Positions 15,501 to 23,883 of a stretch of DNA of 64,000 nt are shown in pieces. This DNA comes from Phragmitibacter flavus (lineage in GTDB: Bacteria; Verrucomicrobiota; Verrucomicrobiia; Verrucomicrobiales; Verrucomicrobiaceae). A model generated the notes under the pieces. It was not told the origin of the DNA. It made no database searches and saw nothing but the letters and a program-made list of their open reading frames with translations. Position 1 is the first letter of the stretch. The number at the start of each line of letters is the position of its first letter. Position numbers and translations under genes: made by a program. The DNA lies in NCBI RefSeq assembly GCF_005780165.1, contig NZ_VAUV01000015.1:62001-126000 (forward strand). The letters are read 5' to 3'.

Positions 15501-18078
15501 GGAGGGGGCGTTTGGGGATTTTAGCGGCAACGTGCGGACGAACATGTTCGTGGCGGGCACGACGGGGGCGATTGTAACCACAAATCCAAGTGGGGCTGGG
15601 TTGGGGGAGGGGATTCGGATTTTGTATACTTTGTTGAGGCAGAGTCCGGAGTTTCGGCTGTTGTTTGCGGATCGAATTGAGAAGCATTTTTTTAATGGCG
15701 GGGCGTTTACGGGAGCCCGGGTGTTGGCGGGCTGGAATGCGATGAAGGCGGGGTTTGCGCCGTTGATAGCGCCGACGGCGGTGAATGACAAGGTGACGCC
15801 ATGGTTCAATGGGGTGGGCAATGTGACGCGGTATTCGAGTGGTGGAGCAAATACGCCGAGCCGACGGCGGGTGTTGTTTGATGGATACACGGATGAGGTG
15901 GCCGGGGTGGAGGTGCCGGCGCATTTTGTGGCGGAGGGGTTGTGGCCGGCAACGAAGGCTCCGGTGTTTGGTCAGCACGGCGGAGTGGTGGCCCCGGGTT
16001 TCCAGTTGGAAATGACGAATCTGAACGCGGGTGGAACGATCCACTTTACGACCGATGGCAGTGATCCGCGTCTGGCGGGTGGAGGAATCGCGGGGGCGGT
16101 TTACGGCGGGGCACTGACGTTGACGTATCCGGGGACGATCAAGGCCCGGGTGCGATTGGACAACGGGGAGTGGAGCCCGCTGCAGGAGGCGTATTTTGAC
16201 ACAGGTTTGGCGGAACCGCTGATCTTCACGGAGTTGATGTATCATCCAGCTGACAACGGGTTGGTCGATGGGGATGAGTATGAATTTTTGGAGATCAAGA
16301 ATGTGGGGACGCAGACGGTGTCGTTGGGTGGGATGACGTTTAGTTCGGGAATTGAATACACGTTTCCGGAGGGGGCGACATTGGCGGCGGGGTCGCATCT
16401 GGTGATTGCGAAGAGCATCAGCCGGATGGCAGAGCGGTATCCGGGGGTGACGGTGTTTGATGAGTGGGGGGCGTCGGGAACTTCGCTTTCGAACAGTGGG
16501 GAGATGGTGACGTTGATCAATGCCTTGGACCGGGTGGTGTTTTCGGTGACCTATACTGACAAGGCACCGTGGCCGACTTCGGCGGATGGGGGTGGACCGT
16601 CATTGGTGCCAGTGAGTCCAAACACGGTGCCTGAGCCGGACAACTCGATTTATTGGCGTGTCAGCTCAAGCACGCATGGAAGTCCGGGGATGGATGATCC
16701 TGCGCCGCCGGCTTTGCCGGTTTGGGTGAATGAGGTGATGTCGAATCCAGGGGTGTTTGACATGGATTGGGTGGAACTTTTTAATCCGAATGCGGTGGCG
16801 GTGGACATCAGTCACTGGTGGTTGAGCGACAGCAATGGCACGCCGAAGAAGTATCAAATTGCGGATGGGACCATTATTCCTCCGGGGGGATATCTGGTGT
16901 TTGATGAAGAGGATTTTGCGACCGGGTTGGTGCCGTTTTCGATCAGCAGCAACGGGGAGCGGGCGCGAATTGCCAGTGCGGATGCAGCGGGAAATCTGAC
17001 GGGCTATTCGGACAGTCATGCGTTCGAGGCGAGTGAGCTTGGCGTGACGTTTGGGCGGTTCATCAACTCGCAGGGCAGTGTGTTTTTCCTGGCGCAGAAG
17101 ACGGCCACTCCTGGGGCGATTAATTCTGGGGCGAGGGTGGGTCCGGTGGTGATGAGTGAGGTGCATTACCGACCACTTTCAGGTGGTGATGAGTTCGTGG
17201 AGTTACGCAACATCAGCAAACAGCCGGTGGCGTTGTATGACACGGCCAATCCGTTGAATACGTGGCAGTTTGACGGGATCAACTATGGGTTTCCGGCGAA
17301 TACGGTGATCGCTCCCGGGGAGTTGATCTTGGTGGTGCCAATTGCGCCAGCGAATTATCGAACGAAGTATGGAGTGCCAGCGGCCACGCGAATATTTGGA
17401 CCGTTCACGGGGGGCTTGAGCAACAGCGGGGAGTTGGTTGCGCTGGAGAAGCCGGGGGTGCCATTTCTAAATGATGAGGCGGTGACGGAGGTGCCATGGA
17501 TCAGGGTCGATCAGGTGACGTTTGGAGTGTCATCTCCATGGCCGACGGCAGCCAACGGAACTGGGCCTTCGCTGGAAAAACTGGATTTGGCGATGGTGGG
17601 TGAAGAGCCATTGAACTGGCGGGCATCGCCGGTGAATGGGGGGAGTTTGGGAATCCCGGCGAGCATGACGCTGGTGCAATGGCAGGCGTTGTATTTCACT
17701 CCGGCGCAGGTGGCGAATGCGTTGATTGGTGGTGCAAATGCCGATCCTGATGGAGATGGATTGACGAATTTTCAGGAGTGGGCGCATGGGTTTGATCCAC
17801 TGACCCGAGATGCGAATCCGGTGACGTTTGATGTGAAGAGTGACAACGGAGAGGACTATTTGTGTGTCGAGGTGGTGCGCAGTCGGTCGGCGGTGGGAGT
17901 GAGTTGGTTTGGGGATACGTCGGTGGATCTGTTGGATTGGAATTTGGGAGCGGGCGTGCAATTGGGGAGTCCTGAAGTGCATGCCGATGGCACGGAGTCG
18001 GTGACTTTCCGTCATACGATTCCGATGAGTTCGACGGAACCGAGAGGATTTTTAAGAGCCCGCGTGGTGGGGCCTTGA
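12505..18078 (+). CDS. Giant exported protein with lamin-tail, CotH-kinase and chitobiase-like domains
   Basis: The 1857-residue protein has a signal peptide ending near NASAEGQ and no PEP-CTERM tag. In order it shows two repeated jelly-roll units (about 30-240 and 245-410, each with DDGFVxYLNGVEVAR) and a lamin-tail domain at about 465-545. A chitobiase/hexosaminidase C-terminal-like fold (GAVIRYTLDGSEP) follows at about 606-670, then a CotH-kinase-like region at about 730-1090 (EYMRRLFIS, GVYKGYYNLCEHVRED, YYLWDAEGAFGD). A second chitobiase-like fold (IHFTTDGSDP) lies at about 1166-1230 and lamin-tail domains at about 1240, 1405 and 1545. The end has a calcium-type DPDGDGLTNFQEWA. CotH kinases phosphorylate spore-coat proteins in Bacillus; here the protein is probably a secreted or surface factor. 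Confidence 0.8.
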   Translation: MLMKSRVAAFFSLILLALLNASAEGQVVINEVMARGSDRLLKWSPTGVPKLGFGKAWNDPTFNDASWQTGVGPFGFGSFTNVSPAPVVGTNMATQMQNLTPTMYLRKSFAASAGQATSAAALSLEVQFNDGFVCYINGVEVARRNAGPVNDFKYRDSFAASGTPANTQSHLTPYLRTEVLTLPVASSVLVTGDNVIAVHALNFWENTSVHNQSTNALTSINNSNNFYFKGDLKLSGATLVANNTAWKYFPGVVEPSGGLFDPTLMFQARQSVPWGRPSFDDGLWSTGSSPFGAGSPPGGVTLGTNLTGQVTGMVTSLYARVVFTATAADVADPAALQLLMDWDDGFVAYLNGVEVARDRLEQANAFTPHNAVASSARSPGSYATYNLDPPGKLLIEGQNVLAVQVHNVSLADGDLFMRAQLRTNPAGTNRMMVPAVSTWNYFLGESEPVTAEDENIEDNPEPPEASPDWVELHNSGAVEVSLAGWGLSDDEDEPHKWSFPAGATIPAGGYLVVMCDDLDITEPAAGGFYHANFKLSADGETLVLSNAGGAAMSTVTFGAQTAAESYGRNGVGSLVFFPEPTPGAVNGGTTLSGRVAEPTFSEPGGFYLSGRTITMSCATPGAVIRYTLDGSEPTETNGVVGSSVLITASSGVRARAFVSGMIASKVATRSYLINEPVGRQSVPALCLVGDQQRSLYRPFGVMAISGGAQTNFVGPAPTGNNGMWTQTGATPGTAVDLNAYNNVVHRGRFTEKPVNMEILRADGTPGPNIEFGLRVSGSNHARPRYRLANQNRAPGASPAPNDGAWHQTDFTQKPSFNFFFRNDFGGDPLEWPLFPDYPVNAFHDVRVRAGKNDPSNPFIEDEYMRRLFISTGQVGSRGMINTLYVNGVYKGYYNLCEHVREDFLQRHHGGENAWDVRQVTVISSGDGLAFQELITYLRNNSQATLANYEGMATRLDMVNFVDYLLTNLVGVTGDWPHNNYICARERTVNGKHRYYLWDAEGAFGDFSGNVRTNMFVAGTTGAIVTTNPSGAGLGEGIRILYTLLRQSPEFRLLFADRIEKHFFNGGAFTGARVLAGWNAMKAGFAPLIAPTAVNDKVTPWFNGVGNVTRYSSGGANTPSRRRVLFDGYTDEVAGVEVPAHFVAEGLWPATKAPVFGQHGGVVAPGFQLEMTNLNAGGTIHFTTDGSDPRLAGGGIAGAVYGGALTLTYPGTIKARVRLDNGEWSPLQEAYFDTGLAEPLIFTELMYHPADNGLVDGDEYEFLEIKNVGTQTVSLGGMTFSSGIEYTFPEGATLAAGSHLVIAKSISRMAERYPGVTVFDEWGASGTSLSNSGEMVTLINALDRVVFSVTYTDKAPWPTSADGGGPSLVPVSPNTVPEPDNSIYWRVSSSTHGSPGMDDPAPPALPVWVNEVMSNPGVFDMDWVELFNPNAVAVDISHWWLSDSNGTPKKYQIADGTIIPPGGYLVFDEEDFATGLVPFSISSNGERARIASADAAGNLTGYSDSHAFEASELGVTFGRFINSQGSVFFLAQKTATPGAINSGARVGPVVMSEVHYRPLSGGDEFVELRNISKQPVALYDTANPLNTWQFDGINYGFPANTVIAPGELILVVPIAPANYRTKYGVPAATRIFGPFTGGLSNSGELVALEKPGVPFLNDEAVTEVPWIRVDQVTFGVSSPWPTAANGTGPSLEKLDLAMVGEEPLNWRASPVNGGSLGIPASMTLVQWQALYFTPAQVANALIGGANADPDGDGLTNFQEWAHGFDPLTRDANPVTFDVKSDNGEDYLCVEVVRSRSAVGVSWFGDTSVDLLDWNLGAGVQLGSPEVHADGTESVTFRHTIPMSSTEPRGFLRARVVGP

Positions 18079-18084
18079 TGGGAT

Positions 18085-19233
18085 CTACGGTTTACTGGAA
18101 TCGATGATGGGCAGGAGCTGGCCCTTTTCTTGGAAGGTCTGCCAGTCGGCGGCATAGGCGGGGTTGACCAGCCATGAGGCGGTGGACTTGTCGGCTGGGA
18201 AGGTTGCAAAGGGGGCGATGGGGAGGGTTTGATATCCGCCTTTTTTGCTGTCCCAGTTTTGGCCGAGATGTCCGGATGTTTCGGGGAGAGGGACAAGCTT
18301 TACGGGAGTAGCGGTGGGATTGGCATCGGAGGGGACTCGGGCGTTGAAGGTGTGGCGCAGGAAGGAGAAGACGAGCGGCCAGGTTTTGGGACCGGGACCG
18401 TGGCCGGTATCGGGTTCGACAACGGAGTTCCAGAGGGCGCGGTGTTTCTTGCGCATGACTTCGACCACGGCGAGGTTTTCTTCTCTGGAGGGTCGGGCGA
18501 GAAAGGAATCGTTTTCGCCAAAGATGACCAGGCCGGGGACTTGGGCGGCATCGGGTTGGTAGACTTGAAAGGTGATGCCGGGCCGCATGGACACCCAGGC
18601 CCAGACGCGTGAACTTTCGGTGGTGGGAAAGATGGCGGAGAAGCCGGTGCCGTTGGAATGGCCATAAAGAAACAAAGGCGCGTTACCAACTTCGGGGTGA
18701 TCAAGTTTATGACCCATGGTGGTGAGTCGTTCATAGAGCAGGCTTTTGGGCCAGAAGCCTCGTTGCATGGGGTTGCCGACGAATTTGAAAAGGGCGAGGT
18801 TGAGTTCGCGGGCGATGCGGCGGAGTTCTTCGTGTTGGTAGAGGGTTTCGCCGCTGCCGTGGCCGGAGATGGCGACGACGCCTTTGATGGTTTCGGTTTC
18901 CTGGGGAATCCACAGGTCGAATTTGACGTCTTCGTGTTTGCCCTCGCCGTGTTTTTGAACGGCTTCGTGCCATTGTTGATCGGTGAGTTTCCAATCCCAG
19001 TTGCGGGTCACCAGTTGATCGGGGGCGGGCGTTCCCCATTTGGCTTCATCGAGCACGCCGTCCCAGGTTTTGGAACCTTTGGCATGCGTGTTGGCTTTGA
19101 CCCAGCCAATGCTGTGGCATTCGGGGAGTGGCAAGTTTTCGGAAATTTCCAGATCCGCTGCGGCGTGCGTGGTTGTGCTGCTGAGGAGGAAAATTGCAAG
19201 GACCGAGGTGAGGTTGGCGCGAAGGTGAGACAT
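18085..19233 (-). CDS. Exported alpha/beta hydrolase
   Basis: The ATG at 19233 opens a signal peptide (hydrophobic run to THAAADL). The protein has a complete alpha/beta-hydrolase triad in order: Ser in LYGHSNGTG, Asp in FGENDSF and His in DTGHGPG. Upstream of the nucleophile it has the oxyanion-type strand VVAISGHGSGE. The substrate is unknown; an ester of a carbohydrate or plant polymer is possible. It lies 22 bases downstream of another exported esterase on the same strand, so the two are probably co-transcribed. The 43 residues preceding this ATG in the longer frame overlap the neighbour and look non-coding. Confidence 0.7.
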   Translation of the reverse strand: MSHLRANLTSVLAIFLLSSTTTHAAADLEISENLPLPECHSIGWVKANTHAKGSKTWDGVLDEAKWGTPAPDQLVTRNWDWKLTDQQWHEAVQKHGEGKHEDVKFDLWIPQETETIKGVVAISGHGSGETLYQHEELRRIARELNLALFKFVGNPMQRGFWPKSLLYERLTTMGHKLDHPEVGNAPLFLYGHSNGTGFSAIFPTTESSRVWAWVSMRPGITFQVYQPDAAQVPGLVIFGENDSFLARPSREENLAVVEVMRKKHRALWNSVVEPDTGHGPGPKTWPLVFSFLRHTFNARVPSDANPTATPVKLVPLPETSGHLGQNWDSKKGGYQTLPIAPFATFPADKSTASWLVNPAYAADWQTFQEKGQLLPIIDSSKP

Positions 19234-19255
19234 GTGGGGCGGAGCGTGTCGGTCA

Positions 19256-20200
19256 TCAATTTTTGCGCCACAGCCAGCGCATGGTGTCGGGGAAGATGCT
19301 GGCACCGTGTTTGCCGTTGTGGGTGCCGGTGCCGGTGACGAATTTATAGTCCCATTCGGCAAATTTTAGGGCGGCGGCCATGTCTTGATTGGCGATCCAC
19401 CAACTGCCGAACTGGTTGTCGACATCATTTTCGCCATCCTGAAGGAAGACTCGAATGGATCGGCGCAGGTTGAGGAGTTCTTTTTTCTCGGGGGTGTCGT
19501 AGGTTTTGCTGGCGTATTTGAGGGCGGTCTGGCGGATGGCGGGAGGGTAGATGTAGCCGCCGCGAATGTTGGTGAAGCTGCCGATGTGGGAGACGACTTT
19601 TTGAAAGGCGTCGGGACGTTCCCAGGCGACGGTGAAGGCGCAGATGCCGCCGCTGCTGTTGCCAACGATGGAGCGCCGGGTGGGGTCGGTGGTCAGGTTG
19701 TAGGATTTGGCGACTTCGGGAAGGATTTCTTCGAGAAGGAATCTAGAATAGGTGGCGTCGGGGGTGTCGTATTCGAAGCTGCGATTTTTGCGGGGTTCTT
19801 TTTTCGGGTCTTCGTTGGGAAAGATGCCGGGGCTGATGAAGATGCCGATGGTGACGGGCATTTCTTTGCGGTGGATGAGGTTGTCGAACACCCAGACGGC
19901 GTTGTTGGGGCCGCCGAATTTGGGGTCTTCGGGTTTGGCTTTGCCACCGTCCTGAAACACCATGATGGCAGTGGGCTGGTTCGCGTCGTATTGGGCGGGG
20001 ATGTAAAGCCACCAGTCGCGTGTGGTGCCTTCAAAAATTTTGGATTTCCAGGGTTCCATCGCGATGATTTTGCCGTGGGGCACGCCTTCCTGTGGGAGCG
20101 AGTCGGGACCGAGGGTGTATTGATCATCCTTGGGAGCAGCGTGGAGAGTAACGGTCGCCAGAACGGCGAGGAGGGGGGCAAGGGCGCAATGGATCATCAT
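19256..20200 (-). CDS. Exported esterase, enterochelin esterase/ferulic esterase-like
   Basis: From the ATG at 20200 there is a signal peptide (MMIHCALAPLLAVLATVTLHA). The body matches the esterase D/Fes family: LYIPAQYDANQPTAIMVFQDG, the nucleophile elbow RRSIVGNSSGGICAF, an Asp in LQDGENDVDNQFGSWW and a His in GTGTHNGKHGASIFPDTMRWLW. Members hydrolyse siderophore esters or feruloyl and acetyl esters of plant polysaccharides. The WRKN end and periplasmic location are common in Planctomycetes and Verrucomicrobia, where these enzymes are usually linked to polysaccharide use. It is followed by the hydrolase at 18085-19233. Confidence 0.75.
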   Translation of the reverse strand: MMIHCALAPLLAVLATVTLHAAPKDDQYTLGPDSLPQEGVPHGKIIAMEPWKSKIFEGTTRDWWLYIPAQYDANQPTAIMVFQDGGKAKPEDPKFGGPNNAVWVFDNLIHRKEMPVTIGIFISPGIFPNEDPKKEPRKNRSFEYDTPDATYSRFLLEEILPEVAKSYNLTTDPTRRSIVGNSSGGICAFTVAWERPDAFQKVVSHIGSFTNIRGGYIYPPAIRQTALKYASKTYDTPEKKELLNLRRSIRVFLQDGENDVDNQFGSWWIANQDMAAALKFAEWDYKFVTGTGTHNGKHGASIFPDTMRWLWRKN

Positions 20201-20276
20201 GATAGGAGAACTACTCAACGCGGTTTTGGCGGGAGTTCGTTCAGGCTATTGATGTCGATGTCTTGATGACGATGAT

Positions 20277-21011
20277 CTACTGGCTGGCGCTGGCGGCCCG
20301 GTTGGGCGGGGTTTTCTTTTCTCCACGGACCGCTTTGGTGATGCCGCGGGTGGTGTATTCATGGACGATTTTGCCGTTGTGAAGGAGGGTCACTGCGGCA
20401 CCCTTGACTCCATCGTCTTCGGAACTTTTGCGTCCATCCTGCCAAACGTAGCCAGCGGCGAGTTGGACGATTTCAAGCTGGACGGGGTCGGCGTCGATGG
20501 AGAGAATCTCGTTGGTTTTGATAAGTGGGATCTGTTTTTTTCCGAACTTGTGCTCAATGACGCGGTTTTTGCCGTCGTCGTCGTAACAATGGAGTTGGTA
20601 TTGGACTTCAAGATTCTCGATGGCCTGACCGGAACGGTTCTGGATTTTGAAGGTGCAGACCCAGGTTTCTTTGCTGCGGAAAACGGGATTGTTGCCGCCG
20701 CTGCGGGGGCGCTCGCGCGGACCTGAGGTGCGTGACTTCGCGTAATCGACATTAAAATTGTAGCGGATGTCGACCGGGTTGGCTTTTCGCCAGGCAGCGA
20801 TATGGGCACGGTCGGCTTCGCTGAGGCGGACAAGAGGAACGACGGGGGTGGAACCGTTTTCAAGTTTTAAGGTGACCATGTCCGGCGTAGCGGTAACGAT
20901 TTCAGCGGTGAGAGAGCGACCATCCGTGCTGGTGAAAGTGCGAACTTGGGCGGAAAGCTGGCTGGCGATGGCAACGGTGACAAGGGTGAGAGTGAGTCCG
21001 AAAAGTTTCAT
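20277..21011 (-). CDS. Exported SHD1-like domain protein
   Basis: The ATG at 21011 starts a signal peptide (MKLFGLTLTLVTVAIASQLSAQ). It is followed by a small beta-rich module, VRTFTSTDGRSLTAEIVTATPDMVTLKLENG through LVRLSEADRAHIAAW. That is the SHD1-like pattern (RxWxSxdGrxieAxfv, ending LSxxDqxyi) very common in secreted planctomycete and verrucomicrobial proteins. The C-terminal half has a beta-sandwich with WVCTFKIQNRSGQAIENLEVQYQLHCY and a basic end. No catalytic residues are visible. It is divergent from the coiled-coil gene at 21187, with a dyad repeat between them. Confidence 0.65.
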   Translation of the reverse strand: MKLFGLTLTLVTVAIASQLSAQVRTFTSTDGRSLTAEIVTATPDMVTLKLENGSTPVVPLVRLSEADRAHIAAWRKANPVDIRYNFNVDYAKSRTSGPRERPRSGGNNPVFRSKETWVCTFKIQNRSGQAIENLEVQYQLHCYDDDGKNRVIEHKFGKKQIPLIKTNEILSIDADPVQLEIVQLAAGYVWQDGRKSSEDDGVKGAAVTLLHNGKIVHEYTTRGITKAVRGEKKTPPNRAASASQ

Positions 21012-21076
21012 CGTGGTGTGGTTGGAATTGGAGAACAACTTCATCACATTTACTTATATAAGGGAAGTGATTAATC

Positions 21077-21108
21077 GTGTAGCGACATGCCGACGATAAT
21101 CGTTACAC
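21077..21108. promoter_or_regulatory. Dyad repeat in the divergent promoter region
   Basis: GTGTAGCGA and TCGTTACAC form an inverted repeat (8 of 9 positions) separated by 14 bases, midway between two divergently transcribed genes. This is the arrangement of an operator for a dimeric regulator. No regulator gene is adjacent, so the binding protein is unknown. Confidence 0.35.
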
Positions 21109-21186
21109 CTAAACGGGGGTGGGTGCGGGAAACTTTCCTGATAGTTCGATCTTGTGCAGCGCCCGTGGGCTCCTTAGACTGAATTG

Positions 21187-22773
21187 ATGAAATATCTCCC
21201 GGCGTTTTTGATTTTAGTGCTCTTGTCCTCTGCACGAGCCGAGCCCGCGAAGTTGTTGGAATCTCTGAAGTTGCAATTGGCGAGTGAACTTAAGGAAGGA
21301 AAGGAGAAAAAACAGGGGGACGATATACGCTTGGACCGTGCGGATTCGATATTGGCACAGCTGTCTGCTGAGCAGCTGGGGATGGAGGAGCGGCAGTCGG
21401 AGGTGTTGCAGAGTCTGGAGGAAGTCCAGCGGCTCGTTGGCCCCACCAAAACGGGGGCAATTTGTCGTGAGTTGATCAAGGAGATGAAGGAGCTGAGAAC
21501 CAAGCGAATGCAGCTGTTGAAGGAGAAGCTCGATTCAACCATTCGCACATCATTGGTGAGTGGATTGGATGCGACTAAGGCAGCCGATCTGGACGGTCCA
21601 ATTTTTGAAATCTTAAAGTCGGAGAAAGAAATTGCCTACAGTTCGCAACGCATGGGCGATGAACGGGTGCTCTTCAACAGGGATGCGCTGCAGGCGGTGC
21701 GACAAATTCTCACATCCATTCAAGACGGATTCCTGGCGGTTGAGGGATCCGCGAAAAGGGTTTCGAGAGACAATCACCCTGCCAGGCAGATTTTATCCAA
21801 CAGCAGTTCTGCGGTGAGTCAACTGACCGAATTCATGCCCCGATCGGAGCTGTTGACCAAGTTACAAGAGGTGGCGGAGCGCATCTATCCAGCGTTGCAG
21901 AGCAGGTCACTTTCACAAAGTGAGGTTGAAAAGCAGATAGGTGATATTGCAGACGGGGTGAACCAGTTGGAGGATCTCGATGGTGCCATTGAAAATATTG
22001 ACGAACTTATCCGTCAGCAACGTGAGCTGGGGGGATATTACGGAGATACAGGATTGAGTTCACAGTTGCGGAATTACCGACGGAACTACGAAGATTTCCA
22101 GGCGGGGATCGGTGTTTCGATCAGCTTTTCAAGTCATGAGTCATCCTCAGGCATGCAGGGCCTGACACGGGTGCGTGACCTGCTGGCCAAATTTGCTCTG
22201 GGCCGTTTGCTGCGTGCTCCTGCGGACATGGTGATTGGTGAGGATGAAAGTTCCGAGCAGTTCTTGCATAGGGTTTTGGAAAAAGCCCGCAGCACTTCGG
22301 ACTGGACCCTGATGAGTCGGGTGATTGACGTGGCGGTTACGATGCGCATCCAGTCGGTGGCGACCACCAGCGACAGCAGTGCGATGAAGCAGTTTCTTGG
22401 TGCCAACAATCTGGAAAGAGCGGGGCAGTATCAGGGGGCGGTGGCGGGCTATCTACAAGTGCTGCGGAGTGGGTCGCAGCTGGTGTCGGCTGAAGTAATA
22501 GGAAAAATGCTGGATGACATCAAGAAAAATCATCCCCAGGCCTACGAGGCAGGGACTCAACAGGCGGTGACGGTGAGTCCGAGTGGTGCAGCAAGTTCAA
22601 ATTATGATCGATTCAGCGGGCGGGCAAGTTATCCGCCGGGATTTCCCGGACGTGAGCCTCCAGCACCGGAGCCAAGGTTGGTGATACCAGCGGTGCCCAA
22701 GGCTGAGGAGGCATCCAAGCCAACTCCTGCACCTAACGCGACCGATGCCAAGCCGGCCAAGGTGTCGGATTAG
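21187..22773 (+). CDS. Exported coiled-coil protein of unknown function
   Basis: The 528-residue protein is taken from the ATG at 21187, three bases inside a TTG alternative. It has a short signal peptide (ILVLLSSARAEP) and then long charged helical stretches rich in Lys, Glu, Leu and Gln (about residues 20-120 and 200-290), typical of coiled coils. A middle helical region follows (about 330-460), and then a proline-rich low-complexity tail with PPGFPGREPPAPEPR. The product was not recognised. Helical repeats and a Pro/Ala tail would suit a periplasmic scaffold. It ends six bases from the convergent metF gene, leaving no room for a separate terminator. Confidence 0.6.
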   Translation: MKYLPAFLILVLLSSARAEPAKLLESLKLQLASELKEGKEKKQGDDIRLDRADSILAQLSAEQLGMEERQSEVLQSLEEVQRLVGPTKTGAICRELIKEMKELRTKRMQLLKEKLDSTIRTSLVSGLDATKAADLDGPIFEILKSEKEIAYSSQRMGDERVLFNRDALQAVRQILTSIQDGFLAVEGSAKRVSRDNHPARQILSNSSSAVSQLTEFMPRSELLTKLQEVAERIYPALQSRSLSQSEVEKQIGDIADGVNQLEDLDGAIENIDELIRQQRELGGYYGDTGLSSQLRNYRRNYEDFQAGIGVSISFSSHESSSGMQGLTRVRDLLAKFALGRLLRAPADMVIGEDESSEQFLHRVLEKARSTSDWTLMSRVIDVAVTMRIQSVATTSDSSAMKQFLGANNLERAGQYQGAVAGYLQVLRSGSQLVSAEVIGKMLDDIKKNHPQAYEAGTQQAVTVSPSGAASSNYDRFSGRASYPPGFPGREPPAPEPRLVIPAVPKAEEASKPTPAPNATDAKPAKVSD

Positions 22774-22779
22774 TCCTGA

Positions 22780-23718
22780 TCAATGATTAGTAGGATATGA
22801 TCTGTTGAGGTTCGTGTGGGTTGTCGATTTCCAACCTACACGGGAGAGGATTTCGAGGACGGGTTGGGATTGGTTGAGGGTGTAAAAATGGATGCCGGGG
22901 ACGTTGTGATGGAGGAGATCGAAGGTTTGTTCGGTGGCGTGATGCAGGCCGATTTGTTGGACGGCGGCGGGGTCGTCTTGGACGCGATGGAGGGCTTTGA
23001 GGAGTCGGGCGGGGATGCGGGTGCCGCCGGAGAGTTCGGCCATGCGGCGGAGGTTGGCCATGCTGGTGATGGGGAGGATGCCGGGGATGATGGGAATGTG
23101 GATGCCGGCGAGGTGGCAGCGCTCGCGGAAGTCGTGGTATTCACGATTGTCGAAGAACAGTTGGGTGCAGATGTAGTCGGCTCCGGCATCGACTTTGGCT
23201 TTGAGGTGGTCCATTTCGAGGAGGCGGTTGGGGGTGGCGGGATGGCCTTCGGGAAAGCCGGCGACACCGATGCCAAAACCGCGGGGGTCGGGATGGAACT
23301 GGCGTTGGTTGAATTTTTGGATGTGGCGGACGAGGTCGATGCCGAAGGGGAAGTCGTTACAGGTGATGGTCGTGTGACGTGGTGCATCGCCGCGCAGGGC
23401 GAGAAGGTTGCTGATGCCTTGGGTGGCGTAGTTTTCGAGGATGGCGTCGATGTCGTGAGATTGTTGGTTGACGCAGGTGAGATGGGGGATGGGCGAGAGT
23501 GGCGTTTGGGTTTTGAGGTGGGTGACGAGTTGTTGGGTGGCGTGTCGGGTGGTGCCGCCTGCGCCGTAGGTGACGGAGACGAAATCGGGAGCGAGAGGGG
23601 TGAGTTGCTGGAGGGTGTCCGTGAGGCGGTCGCTGGCTTCGGTGGTGTTGGGTGGAAAGAATTCGAAGGAGATCGTGGGGGTGGTTCGGGTTGGGGTGAG
23701 GAGGTCGCGGATGTGCAT
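22780..23718 (-). CDS. metF: 5,10-methylenetetrahydrofolate reductase
   Basis: The 312-residue enzyme covers the full MetF length. It shows FEFFPPNT near the start, VSVTYGAGGTTR (folate site), LALRGDAPRH, GVAGFPEGHP and the C-terminal barrel with CTQLFFDN and IIPGILPIT, which are diagnostic for the family. It reduces methylene-THF to 5-methyl-THF with a flavin cofactor, supplying the methyl group for methionine synthase in the cytoplasm. metE lies directly upstream on the same strand, separated by 156 bases of nested inverted repeats that may uncouple or tune the pair. Confidence 0.93.
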   Translation of the reverse strand: MHIRDLLTPTRTTPTISFEFFPPNTTEASDRLTDTLQQLTPLAPDFVSVTYGAGGTTRHATQQLVTHLKTQTPLSPIPHLTCVNQQSHDIDAILENYATQGISNLLALRGDAPRHTTITCNDFPFGIDLVRHIQKFNQRQFHPDPRGFGIGVAGFPEGHPATPNRLLEMDHLKAKVDAGADYICTQLFFDNREYHDFRERCHLAGIHIPIIPGILPITSMANLRRMAELSGGTRIPARLLKALHRVQDDPAAVQQIGLHHATEQTFDLLHHNVPGIHFYTLNQSQPVLEILSRVGWKSTTHTNLNRSYPTNH

Positions 23719-23742
23719 GGAATTTGGCGGATAGGGGAGGAT

Positions 23743-23883
23743 GAAAAGTAGAAGGCTCGTCGCGAGCCTTTGTGGTGGGATGAAAAGGCCCGAGACGGGC
23801 CTTCTACTTTCGAGGGTTTTGGCAGGGTGGAAGAACCCGACCGGGCAGGCTTCAAGCCTGCGACACCCACGGCTTCAAGCCTG
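23743..23883. repeat. Nested inverted repeats (REP-like) between metE and metF
   Basis: Two perfect 8-base-pair hairpins with 3-base loops (23752-23770 AAGGCTCG/CGAGCCTT, and 23785-23803 AAGGCCCG/CGGGCCTT) are themselves enclosed by a 12-base dyad (AAAGTAGAAGGC at 23745-23756, GCCTTCTACTTT at 23799-23810). They can fold as two hairpins or one long one. A third palindrome, GCAGGC-TTCAA-GCCTGC (23845-23861), has a partial second copy at 23871-23883 that covers the metE stop codon. Confidence 0.75.

Noticed and set aside
14893-16398. Minus-strand Arg/His/Pro-rich open frame of 501 residues within the lamin-tail gene
   Set aside because: Composition typical of an antisense frame; the plus-strand protein is continuous and has clear domains.
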